Shown one piece after another: positions 1 through 3,800 of a stretch of 6,502 bases of DNA. Each line of letters begins with the position of its first letter. Within the stretch, counting starts at the first letter, position 1. The notes beneath the pieces were generated by a model. It saw only the letters and a program-made list of their open reading frames with translations, had not been told where the DNA came from and did not search any database. The position numbers and the translations under genes were made by a program. Location of the stretch: the NCBI GenBank assembly GCA_029881775.1, contig JAOULY010000114.1, positions 1 to 6,502 of the forward strand, in the 5' to 3' direction. Source of the DNA: Gammaproteobacteria bacterium. GTDB taxonomy: Bacteria > Pseudomonadota > Gammaproteobacteria > UBA9214.

Positions 1-408
1 AAAACACATATTAAATCTAACAAACCAATACCCACCTCTTTTCTTAGCGCGATACCTGCATTGCCTTTCATTATATTCTTTTGATTGAATTAAATAGCGA
101 CCATTAACAATATGTTTTACATGCCAAGTATCTTCTTTCTCGATCTTGATCTGTCGAATATCTATACACCCCCCAAATGTGCAAAGCCTCGATGCTGGTG
201 GCTTTAATGAATTTCCTGCTAACCTGAACGCAGGATAATCCTTCGAATTAACTTTAAAATTGTCAACGTATACCGGCCTTCCCTCGTAAATATACGCCTT
301 ATCACTGCCTGACACCGCTACGTAGTCCAGACTGCCCACACAGCCCTGGAGGCCGAACAAAAATACCAGGATGATGGGTAATAATTTGCCGATGAAGTTT
401 AATTGCAC
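1..408 (-). CDS. Putative lipoprotein, candidate immunity protein for the adjacent RHS toxin (3' partial)
   Basis: An open frame of 136 codons runs from a GTG at 408 to the window edge with no stop. The N-terminus looks like a lipoprotein signal peptide: one Lys at residue 8, hydrophobic stretch LLPIILVFLFGL, then LQGC with Cys23 as the lipidation site (Gln at -2 is less usual). The mature part contains KAYIYEGRPVYVDNF, is basic near the visible end (RYRAKKRGGYWF) and has four further cysteines (76, 81, 117, 135) that could form disulfides. I recognise no family. The start overlaps the toxin stop (GTGCAATTAA), suggesting translational coupling. An in-frame GTG at 444 is the only other standard start before an in-frame TGA at 448-450; it would give an untypically long n-region. 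Position directly behind a toxin tip, low GC (about 40%) and export suggest an immunity protein acting in the periplasm. That role is inference; the coding call rests on the signal peptide and open frame. Confidence 0.8.
   Translation of the reverse strand, partial: MQLNFIGKLLPIILVFLFGLQGCVGSLDYVAVSGSDKAYIYEGRPVYVDNFKVNSKDYPAFRLAGNSLKPPASRLCTFGGCIDIRQIKIEKEDTWHVKHIVNGRYLIQSKEYNERQCRYRAKKRGGYWFVRFNMCF
343..408 (-). other. Lipoprotein (SPII-type) signal peptide of the downstream gene
   Basis: Residues 1-22 form a short n-region with a single Lys, a hydrophobic core of about 12 residues and the lipobox LQG preceding Cys23 (codon 340-342). This predicts Lgt lipidation and LspA cleavage before the Cys. 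The residue after Cys is Val rather than Asp, so there is no inner-membrane retention signal of the enterobacterial kind; outer-membrane anchoring facing the periplasm is the default expectation. Confidence 0.7.
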
Positions 409-890
409 AACGCACCATCTATAAATGCAGGGTACGTTGAGCACCTGTCATGCTTAAAGAAACCACCATTAACAACCCTGGCTCTCCAGTTCATCAATTT
501 TCCAAAACCGAAAAGGTTTACCGGATCACCTGTCGACAGCGTCACATCAACACCTGATGGCGCAACATTACCAAACGGTAACGAGGCCGCACTTCCCGAG
601 CTGGCGAACCCCAGGCCGACCAGATTATGCACCTCTGCCGCACCAAGACTATGGCCCGACAGGGCCGCACCAGGATTACCACTAAAGGCATAATGCCATC
701 CCGATGCGCTTGGAATCCCCTGGTAGACCAGAACCGTATCGACGGCGTCAAATGCCCATCCAACACCTCCCCTGTTATCAAATCCTACTATCCTGTTAGT
801 TTGAGGTTTATACCGAGATCCCACCAGGATATTTCCACTGAAAGATGTCGCCAGCAAAGCTGTATTCAATTTAGCAGTTGAAATATTATT
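399..890 (-). other. C-terminal toxin tip with lipase-like (alpha/beta-hydrolase) motifs
   Basis: Within residues about 1870-2032, a hydrophobic strand DTVLVYQGIP precedes ALSGHSLGAAEVHNLV, a G-x-S-x-G nucleophile elbow with Ser1950 (codon 648-650) and a following helix. A strand VDVTLSTGDPVN ends in Asp1991 (525-527), and RVVNGGFFKHD gives His2016 (450-452). Strand-Ser-helix, strand-Asp, then His is the alpha/beta-hydrolase order, and DPV resembles the Asp region of class-3 lipases. The Ser-to-Asp (41) and Asp-to-His (25) distances are short, so this would be a compact lipase or phospholipase. Cys2019 and Cys2031, the tip's only cysteines, flank the C-terminal tail. Substrate unknown; an esterase or transacylase is also possible. 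Confidence 0.6.
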
Positions 891-3800
891 TTTTTCTGCG
901 AACTCACTAACCAGCCTACGTTTAAAGTAATTTGCATATTGATAGGCTACATCTTGCGCCAGGTGTATTGCTGCCACATCCGGCCCACCGAAACTACCCA
1001 GGGGCCTCGAGGCCAGGTCAAACAGGTGCCTTGCCCTGGTTGCGAATCCTGATAATGCTTTATATACAGATACAATCGCCAATCCGACTTGTGCGCCTGT
1101 CAGGCCATATCTGAATGCGGAACCGATATCTCCAGTTGCTATCGCACCAAAAGTAAAGCCGCCCACAAAGCCTGCTGCCGCCCATGCCGCATAAATATTG
1201 CCTGTCAGTAACGCCGTAAAGCCAAGCGTCCATGCCGCCGCAACCACGGCCACTACAACGGCCACAACCCGCCTGACCTTCTTCCACAACTTACTGAAAA
1301 ACCCGTACCCGCTCGGGTCAGTGAACGACAAGGGATTATTATTCACATAGGTATATCGGTTGAACGACTGCGTCTGGTCCGGGTACTGCACCTGGACATC
1401 CGGACTCAGGAACCGGCCCAGCTTCGGATCATATAACCGTCCGTTCATGTGGATGATGCCCACATCATCCAGCTGTTCATGCCCGGTAAAACCGCGATGC
1501 ATCTTTATCCCTGCCAGAACACTCGTCGAACTGCCCCAGTCGACACCCCTGCGACTGCCAAAGGGACTAAAGCTCTGCCGTTCGACTATTTGCCTGTTCT
1601 CATCCGTGATGACATCGGTCGAGCCCAGGTGGTCGCTGTGCAGATAACGTGTTTCATCAGTGTTATCACTCTTCTGCGTATAGATCGCCACATTCCGACC
1701 ACCGGCATTGATATAGTGCGTGTGCGTGACATCTGTTCCGTCTATTAGCTTTTCGTAATGCGCACCCGAGCGCAGGTAATAGAGGGTTTTTGTGTCATTG
1801 ACCTGCTTCACCCGGTTGTGATCCGCATCGTAGTAGAAGTTGAGCGTGGTCCCGCCCTTCTGGATCGTGTCAGCCTTGTTGAACGAGGTCCAGGTAATAT
1901 TCCGCCCGTCGCCACTGACCATATTGCCGTTGGCATCATAGCTGTAGGTCGCCAGGCTGGTGGCACCGTTCCTGACTTCGGTTACCGCGTGCGGCCCGGC
2001 CGTGCCCGAGCCATAGGTGTATCCATCACCAAAATCGGATTTATTGAGAATATTACCGGTAGCGTCATAGCCATAGGTCCGGACACCCACGGTGGCAATG
2101 GCCGCGCTGGTCAGTCGATTGAGGCTGTCATAGACAAATGTCTCGTTCAGGGTCTGATTGTGGTCCTGGCGCTGCCTGAGATTACCCAGCGCATCGAACG
2201 CGTATTCCAGGTACTGGACGTTGCTGCCCGTCCCCACGCCTGTGCTGATCGTCTTCAGGCTGCCGTTGGCCGGTTCATAGCCACGCAGCGTGTGCAAGCC
2301 GTTCCCCAGCGTCTCTGATGTGACATGCCCCTCGGCATCGCTGGCCGTGGCCGTCCAGTAGGCCGTATCGTTGGCAGCATCCCTGACCTCGGTGAGATGC
2401 CCGTGGCTGTTGTATACATTACGCACGATAAAACCGCTGGGAAAGGTCACGGTCTGGCGACGACTGAAGCCATCGTAGGAATAGGACAACCTGAAAGATT
2501 CGGCATCGATGTCGCTGGCCTCGGTAATGAGGCGTCCGAGACCGTCGTAGGCAAGCACCTTGCTGTGTCCGCTACCGGCATAGCTCACACTGGCAAGCTT
2601 GCCGACGCCCCCGGTTGCGCTGTCGTAGATCCAGGTACTGTTGCCCTCGGGCGCGCTGCGCATGACCATGCGACCCAGCCTGTCGTAGGCCATTGTGACC
2701 ACCTGGTTCTTCGCATCCTTCTGCCAGACCAGTTCGCCGAAGGCATTGTATTTATATTCCCAGCGGCCCAGGTCCGGGTCGTCCATGCCGGTCTTGCGAC
2801 CGCGCAGATCGTAGGCCGTGCCAGTCACGACAGTACCCTGGGCCGGATCAAGGGTGTCGGAGACCGCAGTCAGATTGCCGCTCGCATCGTAACTATAGAA
2901 TTTGCTGCCACCCTGGTCATCGATCACCTGCACCAGTTGATCGATTGCGTTATTCCGGCGGGTGTCATGCTGATCATAATCACCATTGACATGGTGACGG
3001 TGGGTGTTGCGGACAAAGCCGGTATATACGTACTCTACCAGCCCACCGTCGGGCGCCGCCTCGCGGACCGGTCGATTGAGTTCATCAAAGGTAAATCTGC
3101 TGACCTGCATCTGACCGGTAGCGGCAAAATAGGGCCGCGTTTTACTCGCCACGTTGCCGCGGTTGTCATAGCCGGTATCCTGGTGGATCAGCGCACCATC
3201 CAGACCAACCGTTTCGGTACGGATTACACGCTGCAGTGAATCGCGGTAGGTCCGTATCGGACTGCTGCCCGATGTGGTTACCGTTTCAATGAAACCGCCA
3301 TTCGGACAGTCGCTACTGTTGCAGAAATCATAGGACCAGGTGGTTACGGTGCCGTCGGCACGCACCTCCTTCACCCTGCGCCCGAAGCTGTCATGGATCC
3401 AGCTGGTCGTCAGGCCATTCGGCCCCGTTAGACTTGCCCTGGTGCCGAAGCGACTGTCATGAACATAGGTTTCCCGGTGATTCAGCGCATTCAGCGTCCA
3501 TAGCGGGAAGCGGCCCTTGCTGTCATATTGCGTTTCGGTCGTGCGCGTCTCGGTCCCCTGGCTGCTGTCATAGTCCTTCAAGCCGGTAACGTTTACCCTT
3601 GTTTTGTTACCGAACACGTCATATTCATAGGCCGTCCTGAGATACAGCGGACTACTGGAGCCTGCATTCGGCTCAATGATTTCTTCAGACAACAGGCCAT
3701 TCGGGTAATAACTAAAACCGGAAGTTTTCGTGATCGCCTGCTGGCCGGTCCCGGCATGCTGGACAGAGGACCCGGTTAACCGGTCAAGCACCCAGTTCAC

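Noticed and set aside
399..408. Terminator between the toxin and lipoprotein genes
   Set aside because: The genes overlap, and no GC-rich inverted repeat followed by a T run was seen at the junction.
442..444. Upstream GTG as start of the lipoprotein gene
   Set aside because: It would add 12 residues with two extra cysteines before the signal peptide, giving an atypical n-region. The GTG at 408 gives a normal 22-residue lipoprotein signal. Kept only as an alternative.
1758..2318. 186-codon open frame on the plus strand
   Set aside because: Same antisense register as the 2325-3239 frame, opposite well-matched YD repeats, with no domain. Treated as a shadow.
2325..3239. 304-codon open frame on the plus strand, opposite the YD repeats
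   Set aside because: It lies wholly antisense to the certain RHS frame with its first codon base opposite the third base of the minus codons, a register that often stays open in GC-rich genes. It shows no recognisable domain.
1653..3635. DNA-level tandem repeats or CRISPR in the repeat-rich region
   Set aside because: The periodicity is at protein level only (YD motifs). The nucleotide copies are divergent, irregularly spaced and lie in one continuous coding frame.
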